Shown here in pieces: positions 44,116-55,994 of a DNA stretch of 64,000 nt. The notes below the pieces were generated by a model that searched no databases, was not told where the DNA came from, and saw only the letters and a program-made list of their open reading frames with translations. Origin of the DNA: Procambarus clarkii. Its lineage: Eukaryota; Arthropoda; Malacostraca; Decapoda; Cambaridae. Position numbers and translations under genes: made by a program. Numbering within the stretch: the first letter of the stretch is position 1; each line of letters starts with the position of its first letter. Location: the NCBI RefSeq assembly GCF_040958095.1, contig NC_091156.1, positions 19,081,202 through 19,145,201 of the forward strand. Reading direction: 5' to 3'.

Positions 44116-45573
44116 TTACATATTATTGCTTGCTCTGTAGGGTCAATGTTTAAGGTAATAGAATGACCAAGTATTGGGGTTACGTAAGGCCCGGTCCCCA
44201 GGGGAAACTATTCCCAGCAAAAGAAAAAAAGGTAATGATACAATATATGGTCTGTTGTCTATCGTCATCGCCTAAAAACAGTGCAGGTGATAGAAACTGC
44301 AGTTAATATTATATTAACAACGTTAATCCAAATTTCCCCAATTACAATAAATACCTTATCACTTGATCTTACGTTACCTTACCAAATCAAATTTATAGAC
44401 AGGAAACGAGAGTTACATACAACAAAACTAGAGGCAAGGTCTACTTTCCTTAAAGTTATTAAGTGTCGAGTTCTGTCCCTTAACATGCAACATGTCAGGT
44501 CACCACATAATCAAACGCTTCTGGTTCCTAAACACTGGCCTAGAGTACACAGATCAGATACACTTAGAGCAACTAGTGGTACATGACAAACTACGTAGTA
44601 TACTTAACCTGATAAAGATTAAGGCAAGTAAGTAATTATCAAAAAGAAGGCACCAAACCGGGAAGGCTATGCAAGATTAAGGCAAAAAGACAGTGCAGAG
44701 GTAAAAAGAGCCCACAGCAAGAGATCCAGACCACTTTGAGGTTTGCTGTAGAAGAGCTCCAACACAATGTGGCCGCTGGCTGAATTAATGATACAGTAAC
44801 ATTACTTATTTTTCAATGCAAATATTTACTTGTCGCTAGTCGGTTCTAAGCGTAACTAACAACTTAGCTTTATACTACACTAACATTGTCACAGTAAAAC
44901 AGTATTAAGGTGTTCCTACATCTGGCAGGAAAACTGGACCGCCAATTTCCAAGCCAAGGTTAAGTCTTCTTTAATAGGAGACTGCCAGATATTTTACTCC
45001 TTCCCAAACCCAACATATCTATTAATGCGCTACAATGTAACTATATAATTTTAACTATAATTTAACTAGTCAAAATCCCAAACAATCAGGGGCTATCACT
45101 AAAAACGGGAGTGAATGGTCCCTGCACGTGTGTCAACAGGAGCACAATGATCATGGTTCCTTTGCAGAGTGCCAATCTTGGACCCTGGGTCGTAGCAGTC
45201 CTGAGGGTGATCTAGGTACCCACAGTAGGTCCTGTGTAACACTCGTGCACTTTCGTCTTCAAAACCACAAGTATTTAACTAGGACAGTTCAATATAATTA
45301 CAGTATAACTGGAAACAAAGACTCTGCAGGTCAGCCTCCCGTTTCTCTGCAGACCTGTGCAACCTCAGTTACAGTTTGCCTACTTGTGTAGCTAATGGGT
45401 TCATGGTTTTATAGTCCCTTTTTAACGTTTAAATAGACTAGGTTAACACTATAGTATGGATGTCCTACCGAGGGAGTTCTCGTACTGTGAAGTCTTGCCA
45501 AGCGTTAAAAAGTGCTTACCACCCATAATATCAAGCTTCAGTGGCATTACTAACTGCAAGATACAAGGACGGG
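44116..45573. other. Intergenic; isolated LINE tail
   Basis: At 44628-44672 AAGTAATTATCAAAAAGAAG plus GCACCAAACCGGGAAGGCTA is the I-type LINE tail on the minus strand. Open frames near 44281 and 45128 have no recognisable content. Confidence 0.45.
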
Positions 45574-45581
45574 GAGTGAGA

Positions 45582-45647
<66 letters not shown>

Positions 45648-45690
45648 GAGAGAGAGTGAGAGAGAGTGAGAGTGGGGGGGGGGGGGGGAG
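45574..45690. repeat. (GA)n microsatellite and G tract
   Basis: About 100 bp of GA with occasional GTGA, ending in a run of about 14 G. Confidence 0.97.
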
Positions 45691-46501
45691 GGAGGACGGC
45701 AAGTCCGTCTAGTTTGGAACTAGATTATGGGGGTTTATGAACACCTCCAAACTCTACCCAATCATCTGGGTTGTGGGTTCGGGATAGCATCATCCAACAG
45801 TCTAAATCAGACCACATTGTGCCCTGCAGTACAAATCACATTTAATTAAATAAGGTATGAGAACATGCCGTGTTTGAGGTAGCAATTAAGTATTGAAATT
45901 CAAAGTTTGAGTCAAAAATCAGCGGGAGGCAAAAACAGCACGCTCTTGGATCAGATTTTTTTTTTATTGATAAATAAGAACAATGTACAGAGAACAGGCA
46001 GGTAAACAGAAGAAAGTATGGCATTAACACAAAGGAATAACGCTGGAAACTGAAGAACACAATCTCTAAAGAACTAACAATACAGTACATAAAGCACAAA
46101 ACAGGAAACCCTGATAAGGGCACGGGATACAGAAAGGGGAGGAAAAAATAAAAATAAAAAAAGTTACAAAAGGTACACGAAATAACCACAACCGTAAATA
46201 AATACAGAAAGTTTACACAGAGCTAGCCAAACCTCCCCCCCCCCACACATACAGGCAAAAGCACAGAATAATATGTACAACACACATGAAACATACACCA
46301 ACGTATATTGAAAAAAATAAACTACCACAAGAAAAACCACCAACACACGGAGCGTAGGCCAAGGCAAACCAAAGAAAAAACGGTCCATGAAGGAGGGGGA
46401 GGGGAGGGGAAGTTCCCCACACGCGCACAAACTGGCACCGAGAAAGCCAGTCCCTCCCCCCCCCCCTCTACACGTGTACGTGTGTGAGTTAGCCCACCCG
46501 C
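45691..46501. other. Unassigned; no gene recognised
   Basis: A- and C-rich stretch with poly-A runs. The minus-strand frames are Phe/Cys/Val-rich and look like low-complexity readings. Confidence 0.4.
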
Positions 46502-46893
46502 ATGAGTTATGAGGAAAGGCTGCGGGAAATGCACCTTACGACACTGGAAGACAGAAGAGTAAGGGAGGACATTATTACAACCTACAAAATCCTCAGGGGA
46601 ATCGACCGGGTAAACAAGGATGAACTATTCAACACTGGAGGGACGCGAACAAGGGGACACAGGTGGAAACCGAGTACCCAAATGAGCCACAGACATTAGA
46701 AAGAACTTTCAGTGTTAGAGTAGTTAGTAAATGGAATGCACTAGGAAGTGATGTGGTGGAGGCTGACTCCATACACAGTTTCAAATGTAGATATAATAGA
46801 GCCCAGTAGGCTCAGGAATCTACACCAGTTGATTGACGGTTGAGAGGCGGGACCAAAGATCCAGAGCTAAACCCCCGCAAGCACAATTAGGCG

Positions 46894-46935
<42 letters not shown>
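46502..46935 (+). mobile_element. LINE 3' end with (CA)n tail
   Basis: The frame reads MSYEERLREMHLTTLEDRRV, then REDIITTYKILRGID and NKDELFN, the conserved end of CR1/L2-like reverse transcriptase ORFs. The 3' UTR ends AGGCGAGTAC followed by (AC)n at 46896-46933, so the microsatellite may have grown from the LINE tail. Confidence 0.82.
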
Positions 46936-46936
<1 letters not shown>

Positions 46937-49915
46937 GAGAGAACCCACCCAAACCCCCGCCGAGGAGACCCAAAGGAAGGGGAGGGGAGCACAAAGGGAA
47001 ACCAACCCCCACCATCAACCCAAACCCACAACCCCAAGCCAAAAAACCACCCCCAACAGATACTCTGCACCCTCACCAAATTACTGACGCTCACCGACCC
47101 AAAGGCAACCCCACAAATATAGGCATCTGTGAACCACCGACAGAACTCCGCCGGAAAAGTGCACTGCAACCACCACCGGGTATACCGCAGTCGCCCCCCC
47201 CCCCCCGCAAAAATCCCGAAACCTCCCCCCCCCGCCCCCCACACAATACACATAGTCAGCGCCCAAAACACACAAAGTATTCCGCACCCTCCGGGAACAC
47301 AGGATAGAAACAAAAACCGCAAAACATCACCCCTATACTCTGACCCACTAAACACCTCAAGCACATCTCTAAACCTGTCAACCAACCCCTGCAACCGGAC
47401 AGAAAACGTGCATCTGCGACTATTTAGCTACAGTGCACACACGCTGCAGATTCACACAACCCAAGCATACACAACCGTTCATTCGTCGCCAACGATAAAT
47501 GCAGAAACTGAAACAGCAATTCCCGCTGCTGCAGCGTCAAGTGCCTTCCCCCAAAACTACCACACACAACCCCAATCCCAGCACCTGAACAAGGCCTGCG
47601 CCTGAACAAGGCCTCACACGACAACATCTCATACACAGCCTTACACGAAAAATGCCAAAACCAGGGCGACGACAGAGGGCCCAAAGAATCTCCACCGCCC
47701 AAGAGTACACCAGAGGGGTAGACAAAGTAACCTCCCGACAGTCCCCTCAGGTCAATTTAGTAGCTAAACCGAATAGAGCAGAAAAAGAGCCTCCCCCCCC
47801 CCCTGAACTAATCCCCGCCTCAACCAGACCCAAAATAAGGCCTTGGCAAAGACGTCAGGAATACCAACACCACCCTCCTGCACACCCAACACCAACATCG
47901 AACCGGATGATACCGACCACACCTTATCTATACACCCAGACTTTCCAACCCCCAGAGCCTTCCAGCGGTCGACATGAAAGCACAGAGCCACAAACCACAC
48001 TCGCGACAGCACCTTGCAAGTGACAAGCAAGGCCCGCTGGTAGATCGATAACGGACGAACCGATGATAACCCAACTGCAAGCCCAACAGAACGAGAAACG
48101 GCACTCCAATTCCACTCCAAGGAGCGATCATATGAAACAAACCAGGTGATCAAGAACCCGAAGAGATGATACCACCGGAAATCACGACCCCCCCACCCCA
48201 ATTTCCGTGTGAAGCCCTCCGCGAAAACATGAGCGTACCTGCAAAAGTCCGTCCTCGGCAGGTTCAGCACATGAAAATGTGCACAACCCCTGGAGAACCG
48301 ACACATCCCGAAACATTATGCTCCTGAATCAGTCACATCCACACGCTGCTCCCGAAGCACATCCACTAGGCCCAATTGGACCGCAAGATCATTTAGACCA
48401 CACGCTTAATGACGGTAAGATAAGGCGCCATCGGGAACCCATCAAGATCCCTCCCCAAAGGCCCTCCAGGGGCCCCACAGGAACCCACCGCAGGGGCGCC
48501 GTTCGCAACACTAGGTCCAACCGCCCGCCGCTCCACAAAGGATGACTCCACAGGGACGGTGGACCGAGAAGTCTTCTGAAGTTCTAACAGAGCGTATCTA
48601 ACCCCCGGCGTATCGAGCCGAGCCCCAGACGCCACCGTCCAGCCGACATCCTCTTCCACCACCGCCGAGGAAATCATGTCATCAGCAACCACCACATCAC
48701 TGGATCTCCGCGACAGTTGCAGAAGGAAATGGGGAGGGGGGGGGGGGGGGGGAACAGCAGAGGCCACACCACGCGAAACTTTATCCGCTTACTAAGGAGA
48801 CCCTGGCTGCGAGATCGTTCCCTCGAAATGTGCTTGCGGCGAGGAGCACAACACCCCCCGGGAGCACACCACCAGGATCCGCAGACGGCTGTACCGCAAC
48901 ACTAGCACCAGGAACGCTGCCAGCCGCGAGGACTATCAGCCGGGGAGCTAACGACACTCCCAGCCCTGGGAAGCACACCACCCTCAACAGGAGGCCCAGG
49001 CACCACCACGGAAGCATCCGGATGCACCTCAGCAGCCACCGAGCGTCGAAGGCACGAATCAGGGCTTAGCCGCCGCAGCCCCCCCCTCCCCCAGGTCCAC
49101 GGGGCTATCCGGTAGGGCAGACAAATCAGGGCCAGACGGAGCAACAGGCAACCCCCGCAGGAACCACACCAGGTGCATATACAGAGGACCCACTGGGGAG
49201 TCGCCACGCACACGCAAGCGGGGAAAAAATCACTTTAAAAGACAGAAGGGTCCTCTGTACGAGGAGCGCTGCATTCTGCTGCGACGTGGTCCTCCCCATC
49301 ACCGGAAATAAGTGCGCGTTTGACCCTGATAGAAGACCCGCAGAGCCCACAAATCTAAACCCGGGAAGGAATAGAACCAGGTGATCCGCATAAGCGTACG
49401 AGTACCCAGACGGAGCCCCTGCAGCTGCCCCGCACTCAGGCTGTGAACCGATACCGCAGCACCGTACCAAACCGTGTTAACACCAGAGCTCCGCCTCGGG
49501 GAAGTTCACCGGCACACCGTGGACACTCATACGTCATGGGGCCCCACGGATCCAAAATAGTCACCGACACAGCGGAATCAGGAAAGGGAACCGTCCTCTC
49601 AGCCCAGTGGTTTACAAATCCCAGGTAAACAGGTTACGTGGCAAACCTCACCGTCACACGGGTAAGCGAGAGCTTCAGTCCCAGAAGATCGGCGACACGC
49701 ACAGTCAAGTCCAGGAGCGCAGCTTCTACTAGGTGAATCCATAGGAGAATGCTCAAGCCGCACAGTATCCACACGGCGTATCCGGCCACCTCCAGCCGCT
49801 GCAACGGCCAGCGGGAGCACCACTCCAACAGGCAACCACCACCTCGTTGTTTGACTGTGCAACTGGCAGCTCAAGCCCGATGTCTGCCCCCTCTGGGGTC
49901 AGGGGCAGGAATCCA
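46936..49915 (-). mobile_element. AC-rich block, probable decayed L1/Tx1-like LINE (minus)
   Basis: On the minus strand two segments are suggestive. GYSYAYADHLVLFLPG (near 49410-49360) resembles the YADD box of a reverse transcriptase with His replacing the second Asp. Near 48150-47780 LSIYQRALLVTCKVLSRVW, FHVDRWKALGV and QEGGVGIPDVFAKALFWVWL resemble the thumb region and GG(L)GxPD motif of L1/Tx1 proteins. They are about 1.2 kb apart, farther than usual, so an insertion or a composite is likely. Frames break repeatedly. The + strand readings are Pro/Thr/His-rich artefacts. Confidence 0.4.
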
Positions 49916-50058
49916 GATTAGAAGACCAAGTGGTGACGAGCAGTGCATCGTTTTATGCCATTGTTGTAATGTTCAGTACAGAGTGTTCTCACTGACCGGA
50001 CCTGGGGACGAGAGGATAACATTAGGAATGTCAGGTTTAAAATGGTTAATATGGAGAG

Positions 50059-50069
50059 AGAGAGAGAAG

Positions 50070-50101
<32 letters not shown>
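50059..50101. repeat. (GA)/poly-A tract
   Basis: GAGAGAGAGAGAAG followed by about 34 A. It could be the 3' end of a retroposed sequence. Confidence 0.9.
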
Positions 50102-50104
<3 letters not shown>

Positions 50105-50569
50105 GTGTAAATAGTTTAAGCCTTCGTTAGACACGAGCAACCTTCACTACCGCCCACAGGATGGATATAGGGCGCTCAGCTAGTCACACGTACGAGGAGT
50201 ATGGGGTCCACTACCGCAGTACCAGTAGGAACACACGAGTATGGACGCCAGATGCAGAGGTGCTTTAAGCTGGAGAATTCACTAAATGCTGGATTATTTA
50301 TACAAGAAAATATCCACCATGGAACGACATCCTAAAGATTAAGACTTCTTGGTTCATTGATTGCATAAAACTTTACTATTACTAGAATGTCATCTATAGC
50401 CTGCTGAACTTTAGTAGTCTTATTAAAACACTTTAAATTTAGTTTTGAATGTACAGTTTTAACGTTTTACAAATTAGTTACGCCATTATATACTTAAATT
50501 TGTACATTTAGCTTAAATTTGAAGGTTGAAGGCCAGACGATAAGGGCTAGCCTCTTGCATGACATGTGG
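50102..50569. other. Intergenic, nothing recognised
   Basis: Near 50150-50230 CCGCCCACAGGATGGATATA recalls the CACCCCATAC..CATCCTGTGGGCG repeats on the opposite strand (3150, 39590). No gene. Confidence 0.4.
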
Positions 50570-51442
50570 TGTAGAGGAGCGTCAGAGGCTAGTTTGGGGC
50601 CTGCTATAGTGCCACACGCCCCATTATGCGCACTTAAACCCCAACCTTTGATTGGTTAAGGCAAATAAGAAATGGTAATTTTCCCTACACATTTTACTAG
50701 ATCCAGTATGGGGAACAAGGGGAAGGGAGGTGACGCAGTAAGGGAGGGGGAGGAGGCAACAGGGAGGGCGAAGGGGGGGGGGGGGGAAAGGACGCAACAA
50801 GAAGGCAAGGGAGATGGGGGGGGGAGGGAGGGGGGGGGGAAGGACGCAACAAGAAGACAAGGGAGGGGGGGAAATTACCAGGAGAAAGCGCCAAGCCATT
50901 ACGACTATATAGCAAGGGAGGGGGAGGGGAAGGGGGGGGGGGGCGGGTATCCTCACCATACAGGTAAACTTCAAGAGACGAACCTGGAACTGTATACCAA
51001 AAGTGAGGTAAAACACACTGACGTGATTTTGGTCTCATCGGTCCTTTTATAACCAGCAGCCAACCAAACCCGACCGCTGATTGGTTGACAGTCACCCTAA
51101 ACCTCACCCCATTGGTTAACATTTTGCGAGTCTGAAGTGTCAATTATCAATGGCCAACAGCCACTCCTTCACTTCCCCAGATACGAACGAGTCTCTAATG
51201 AACCAATAATGATCTCCAGCTTGAATGTTTGAAGTTGTTAATTTCAAAATCTAATTCACAAACCAAATACAACATTCTGTTGTAAATGTTGCAACAGAAC
51301 AACAGGTACAACAGAGCAACATTTGCAATATAATCGGCAGTGAAGTAGTAGTCGTCCGTCAGTCAAGAACTGTTAATGGCCTCTCGACAGCTACAATATA
51401 CAATAACACACTAAGAAACCCAACAACCCAAAGTTCCCGACA
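50570..51442 (-). mobile_element. Probable solo LTR, copy 2, with expanded purine tract
   Basis: The reverse complement begins TGTCGGGAACTTTGGGTTG and ends GACGCTCCTCTACA. The shared core includes GGTTATAAAAGGACCGATGA. The pyrimidine tract of copy 1 (about 65 bp) is about 240 bp here (50705-50945 on + as GGGGGAGG-type repeats) and holds a SINE family 2 piece. TG...CA termini fit an LTR. No flanking duplication was found. Confidence 0.6.
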
Positions 51443-51756
51443 CAAGACTTTTATTTATTTATTTATTTATATACAAGAAGGTACATTGGGTTCATGAGAG
51501 TACATATCATTGATGATTTTACATTCTTGTGAAGCCACTAGCACGCATAGCGTTTCCGGAAGATCCTTAATCTAACAGAAAAATTTAAGTAGGTAATTTG
51601 TGGCAAAATTTTAAAATGTTAACAGGTACACTGTAAGGAAATGTGAACATAATTTGAGGATTATTTCTAGGTACATTGTAGTAAAATTTGTATTCAACAT
51701 AGTAACCATGATATAAGATGGCAGTGAATACAGCGGTGAAGTTGTATGGCTTAGGC

Positions 51757-51835
<79 letters not shown>

Positions 51836-52001
51836 GACGATAATCTCCTTCAAGAGATTGAGCCTGCTCTTCCCTCCACAAATACGTCGCAACAAATATA
51901 TATAACTACTATGGAAGAAATGTCCACCAACGACAACAACACCAGCAAGGTTTGCCAGCGAGCAAAACGTATGCAGCCAGAGACACCTGTTCAAAGGTGT
52001 T

Positions 52002-52070
<69 letters not shown>
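51757..52070. repeat. Two (TA)n arrays around a 175-bp unique segment
   Basis: TA runs occupy 51757-51831 and 52006-52070. The segment between them (GTGACGATAATCTCCTTCAA...) has small hairpins (AATCTC...GAGATT, ACACCT...AGGTGT) and no known identity. Confidence 0.8.
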
Positions 52071-52073
<3 letters not shown>

Positions 52074-52435
52074 GTACCTAGTAGCCAGAACGAACTTCTC
52101 AGCCTACTATGCAAGGCCCGATTTGCCTAATAAGCCAAGTTTTCATGAATTAATTGTTTTTCGACTACCTAACCTAACCTAACTTTTTCGGCTACCTAAC
52201 CTAACCTATAAAGATAGGTTAGGTTAGGTAGGGTTGGTTAGGTTCGGTCATATATCTACGTTAATTTTAACTCCAATAAAATTTTTTTTACCTCATACAT
52301 AATGAAATGGCTAACTTTATCATTTCATAAGAAAAAAATTAGAAAAAATATATTAATTCAGGAAAACTTGGCTTATTAGGCAAATCGGGCCTTGCATAGT
52401 AGGCTGAGAAGTGCGTTCTGGCTACTAGGTACGAC
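52071..52435. mobile_element. TA-embedded MITE with TTAGG-type core, copy 2
   Basis: It begins GTCGTACCTAGTAGCCAGAA and ends TTCTGGCTACTAGGTACGAC. The interior is the reverse of copy 1 (17768-18156), including the ACCTAACCTAACC / GGTTAGGTTAGG blocks. It is flanked by TA arrays on both sides. Confidence 0.92.
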
Positions 52436-53029
52436 ATATATATATATATACTGGGGGCGTGGGTAGCACAGGATACAGTGCGAGTTTGAAACACAAGGTA
52501 GGAAACTATGTTGATGAAATTACGTACTTTTTGGTTTTACTTTTGAATAAAGTAAAACGAAGTTTTACTTTTGAATACGCTGGACAGCTTTTCAATTCGT
52601 TAGGGAGTGAGTTCCATAGACCAGGTCCCTTTACATACTTGCATAGAGTGTTTACATAGATTTAATTTAACTCTGGGGACATTAGAGATATTTATTTCTG
52701 GTGTGGTGATTATGGATTCTATTACACCTATCAAGGAAGAGTTTTGCACCTAGGAACAAAGTTTTGTATATGTGAGGCCAGGATTGGTATTACAGTTCAG
52801 AGTTTTATATATGTATATATATAGAGTACACTTGAGAGGATGTGCAGTGAATTAATAACATATTCAAGGATTTAAATAAGGTGCTGTCTGGGGCCAGAGT
52901 TTGTTGTTGTTCTAATAGCAGATTTGTGTTGGGTAATTAGATGACGTAGAGGATTTTGGGGTAGTAGAACCCCTTATAACTGTCTTATCGTAACCTCCGT
53001 CTCAGACGAGTGTTCCCATGCTTAGCTTG

Positions 53030-54030
53030 GTACATTATGACTTCTTGTTGTGTTTTGGCCTACCTCAGTGGTTAGCTGAGGTGAGGTCCTGGCTGGTCTG
53101 TGTGTCTGCTGGCTGGGGTTCGGCGTCTTCCTGGGTAGCCAGGTTCTGGTTCCTGCCAGGCTGTTGGTAGTCCCTGTTGGCTCCATCCCGGGTACAGCTT
53201 TGTGTGAGCTTCCTTTTTGGGCTGTCAGTTGGCTCCACCTTCGTCCTCTGGCCTTGCATCTGGCTGCTGCTTCGCCATCTGTGGGTGGGTGGTTGACACC
53301 AGTGCCCTCGGTAGTTGGGTTAGGCACTTGTGCCCGTGCCTGCACCTTGCCCTTCTCTGAGTTTCGCTAGGCTTCGCTGATGCCACACTCATTCGGGGCG
53401 AGCTCTGTTGGCCTCTCATTGGCTGCTGCTTTATTGACTTTTTCTTCAAGCTTTTGGAATTCTTCCCTGGTGCCTTCCTGTGCGACATGGGTTAGTGGCC
53501 ATGAGGCCAGCACTGCGGGGGGTGGAGCCCTGGCGCTGTGTTCCAACTCCTTCAGGGTTCCCCGAGGGTTCTCTTTCTCTGGGGGGATGGAGCTTTCACT
53601 GCTATCTTCTTCTTTGAGGCTGAGCACTGCATCTGGTATCTGCTGGGCTCTCAGGATATGGCTGTCCATGCCATTTGTTTTCAAATGGGGTCGCCTGTCT
53701 TTGCGGGTGGTTTGCCAGTGTCCTTCCCATTCCCGGGGGTTGCCCTTTTGGGCCTCCTCCTCCTCCCTATGGTTTTGGTCCTTCCCATTTACTTAGCTCT
53801 TGTTCCCACTATTAGGCTCTTGTGTGGGTGCTTTTGGCTGGTCTCTTTAAGGGAGCAGTTCTTTTGCCTTTCACCTCTTCCCCCCCCCCTCCCCCATGTG
53901 CCGGCGTTGCCTGCTGTTCCTTGACAAGTTGGGATCTGCTTCGGGAGTGTTCCCGGCTCCTTGGTGGCCATTTCGGCAACCTGTTCTTGGACCAAGTCCA
54001 TTCTATCCAGGGGTCGACCCCAAAGATGCA
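53030..54030. other. GT-rich block, unassigned
   Basis: Similar in composition to 28.2-34.1 kb. The minus strand has the better-looking frames: LSLKEEDSSESSIPPEKENP with EFQKLEEKVNKAAANE (53370-53680), and MDLVQEQVAEMATKEPGTLP near 54000. These suggest a coiled-coil Gag or ORF1-like protein, but no diagnostic motif is present. Confidence 0.35.
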
Positions 54031-54480
54031 TTCATCAATTTTAACATTCTGTTCATTGAAAATAGAACTTTTCTCAAATATAAATTAATATTATATATTA
54101 ACATATGGTACATAATTAGGCACTGGTTAGGTTAGGTGTATAGGTTCTGTTGGCGATTACTGTTAGTATGTAGGTGAAGCATTTACAGCGTTGTATTTCG
54201 AGCAAAAGTCATCTGCGAACAGCCCGTCCTTCAAACAAAGACGCAAAGTCCATTCCATGCACCCGCCAAACCCGCTGTTTATGAATTAAAAACGGTTTAC
54301 ACACGACTCAACTGATGACGTCCGAACACTTCCGGAACAAGTGCTTCCCTGCTAAACAGGAGAGTTGAAGATTCAATGTCTCTACCATTACGTTGTCACC
54401 TGCCATTACAGTTCACACTCCTGTCCCTTAGATCTAGACGAAAATACTTAAGATTGCTGGAAATTTTGTTCCTGACATAT
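54031..54480. other. Intergenic, nothing recognised
   Basis: No coding or repeat signal apart from a short GGTTAGGTTAGGTG at 54126. Confidence 0.45.
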
Positions 54481-54925
54481 CTCTTGTCCTTCGTCTCCGT
54501 GGTTGTGTCGTGGTGGATCTGGTGTTGGTCGTGAATGAACTGATTTCTGTGTAGTGTAGTGTAGTGAACCGAGTTTCCACTTTTCAGCCGTTAACTCTGG
54601 TACTCACCACCTTCCTACGTTCCTTACTCGTAAGCCACTTCTTGAGGTTGCCCTTGGTCTTTCACACATACCTCTAGCTCCCCTATAATCTCATCTCATC
54701 TCTCTATTGATACTTCATTCTGCCCTGTTCCTCTGGGGTTCTATGGCAGCAGGCTCGGATGGCAATCATTAGGAGATGCTTCGCCATCTTCCTTCGCCTT
54801 GTGTAATTTTCTTATATTGTCATCCTCGGTGATACTAAGCAGCTTTGGAATATCCAAGGACTGATGGTGCTGCACAGTCTTCCCCAGCTTGGTGCCTTCT
54901 TTTGATAATTACTTATACAAGTTTG
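54481..54925 (+). mobile_element. I-type LINE 3' end, degenerate
   Basis: ATCCTCGGTGATACTAAGCA then GGTGCTGCACAGTCTTCCCC, AGCTTGGTGCCTTCTTTTGA and TAATTACTTATA match the end of the LINE at 41228-42910. The coding part is unreadable. Confidence 0.6.
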
Positions 54926-55540
54926 TTTTATAAATAATGTGGTACTCGATCCTTGATATTTAGGTCTTTATTATGTCATGCTGAGCTCATTGTGACATCT
55001 TGAAGCACATTGACATTGCAAGTTCCCCCAAAGACATGTCTGGTTATGGGCACGAACATTGTGCTGTTTCAGTGGTAGGAGAGCAATAGAACACTAATGT
55101 AAGTATAATTCATTCATTTACATTTTATACATATACATCTTTCACTAGGAAGATCTAAACTAAATGGAAATACACCTACATGAAGAACATGCTTAACTTA
55201 GCATTTAATTGTTGTCTATAGAGGATCAATCGAGATATAATAATATAGTACAGTATTACTTTATCTGAAAGTTGAAGTATATTTTCACAAGTGCTAAAGC
55301 TTGTTAATGTACACACTGTAGTGAAGAATAAAGGAGTTTATAGTACTGTAGTTACACAAGCACTTCCATGTTTTGTGTTGTAATTTATAGCTTGATATGT
55401 TGACTTGTTAAAATTATGAATTAACAAGATTTAGCTGCTATTTACATAGCAGGTACATATAACATACGATAACATTGTATAACAGTACATGAAGTTTTTA
55501 ATGTGGTATCAGAGTACACAAGAGACGTTTATCCACTTAT
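54926..55540. other. Intergenic, nothing recognised
   Basis: AT-rich, no gene or repeat named. Confidence 0.5.
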
Positions 55541-55545
55541 GTGAC

Positions 55546-55880
55546 TGTAGCGAGTAGATTATCCCAATAATATACTCGCTCCAAATGCATTGTTAATATT
55601 CCTGTCAACCTTTGGAGATGAATGAGGTGAGGCGTTGCTCGGGCAACACGGTGAGGTGTTGCCCGAGCATATAAGCAGCAGAATAGCAAACATTAACTAG
55701 TCTACTTTCAAGTGTGGTCTAGAGCAGATACTTGCGAGATACTGTACCGACGCTCAGTGCGCTCAACTCACACCAAAGTATCACCTGTGTACTTCTGTAT
55801 ATTCGACCAAATATATATATAGTATCTTAGTGTCTGTGTTTATTTGTCTCCATACTTTACGTAACAATAGAACCGTTACA
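55546..55880 (+). mobile_element. Candidate solo LTR, second family
   Basis: It starts TGTAGCGAGTAG and ends ACCGTTACA, with TGAC on both sides (55542-55545 and 55881-55884), a possible 4-bp duplication. A 12-bp perfect hairpin TGCTCGGGCAAC / GTTGCCCGAGCA (55636-55669) abuts CATATAAGC, a TATA-like box. No second LTR or internal region is seen. Confidence 0.4.
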
Positions 55881-55994
55881 TGACAAAGCCTTATGAAATG
55901 TTAGTTGCCTGTACTCAGATGTCAAGAGCAAGATATACAACTATATACAAACTCTCTCCACGAATCTGATAGTATATAACGTGAAGCTCAGCTT

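Larger units (their letters stand above)
51455..52990 (-). mobile_element. LINE 3' fragment, inverted copy of 35.3-36.2 kb, interrupted
   Basis: 51455-51756 matches the 3' UTR and tail of 35330-36200. 52450-52985 matches its coding end (for example AACGAATTTAAAAG-type sequence reversed, and GGCCCCAGACAGCAC). The break at 51757-52449 is filled by TA arrays and a MITE. The flanking homologies meet at matching points (TTAGGCATA / CTGGGGGCG against CCCCCAGGATATTTGCCTAA), so the insert is later. Confidence 0.82.

Noticed and set aside
46867..49874. Pro/Thr/His-rich + strand proteins in the AC-rich block
   Set aside because: Shadows of compositional bias; the minus strand carries the only RT-like motifs.
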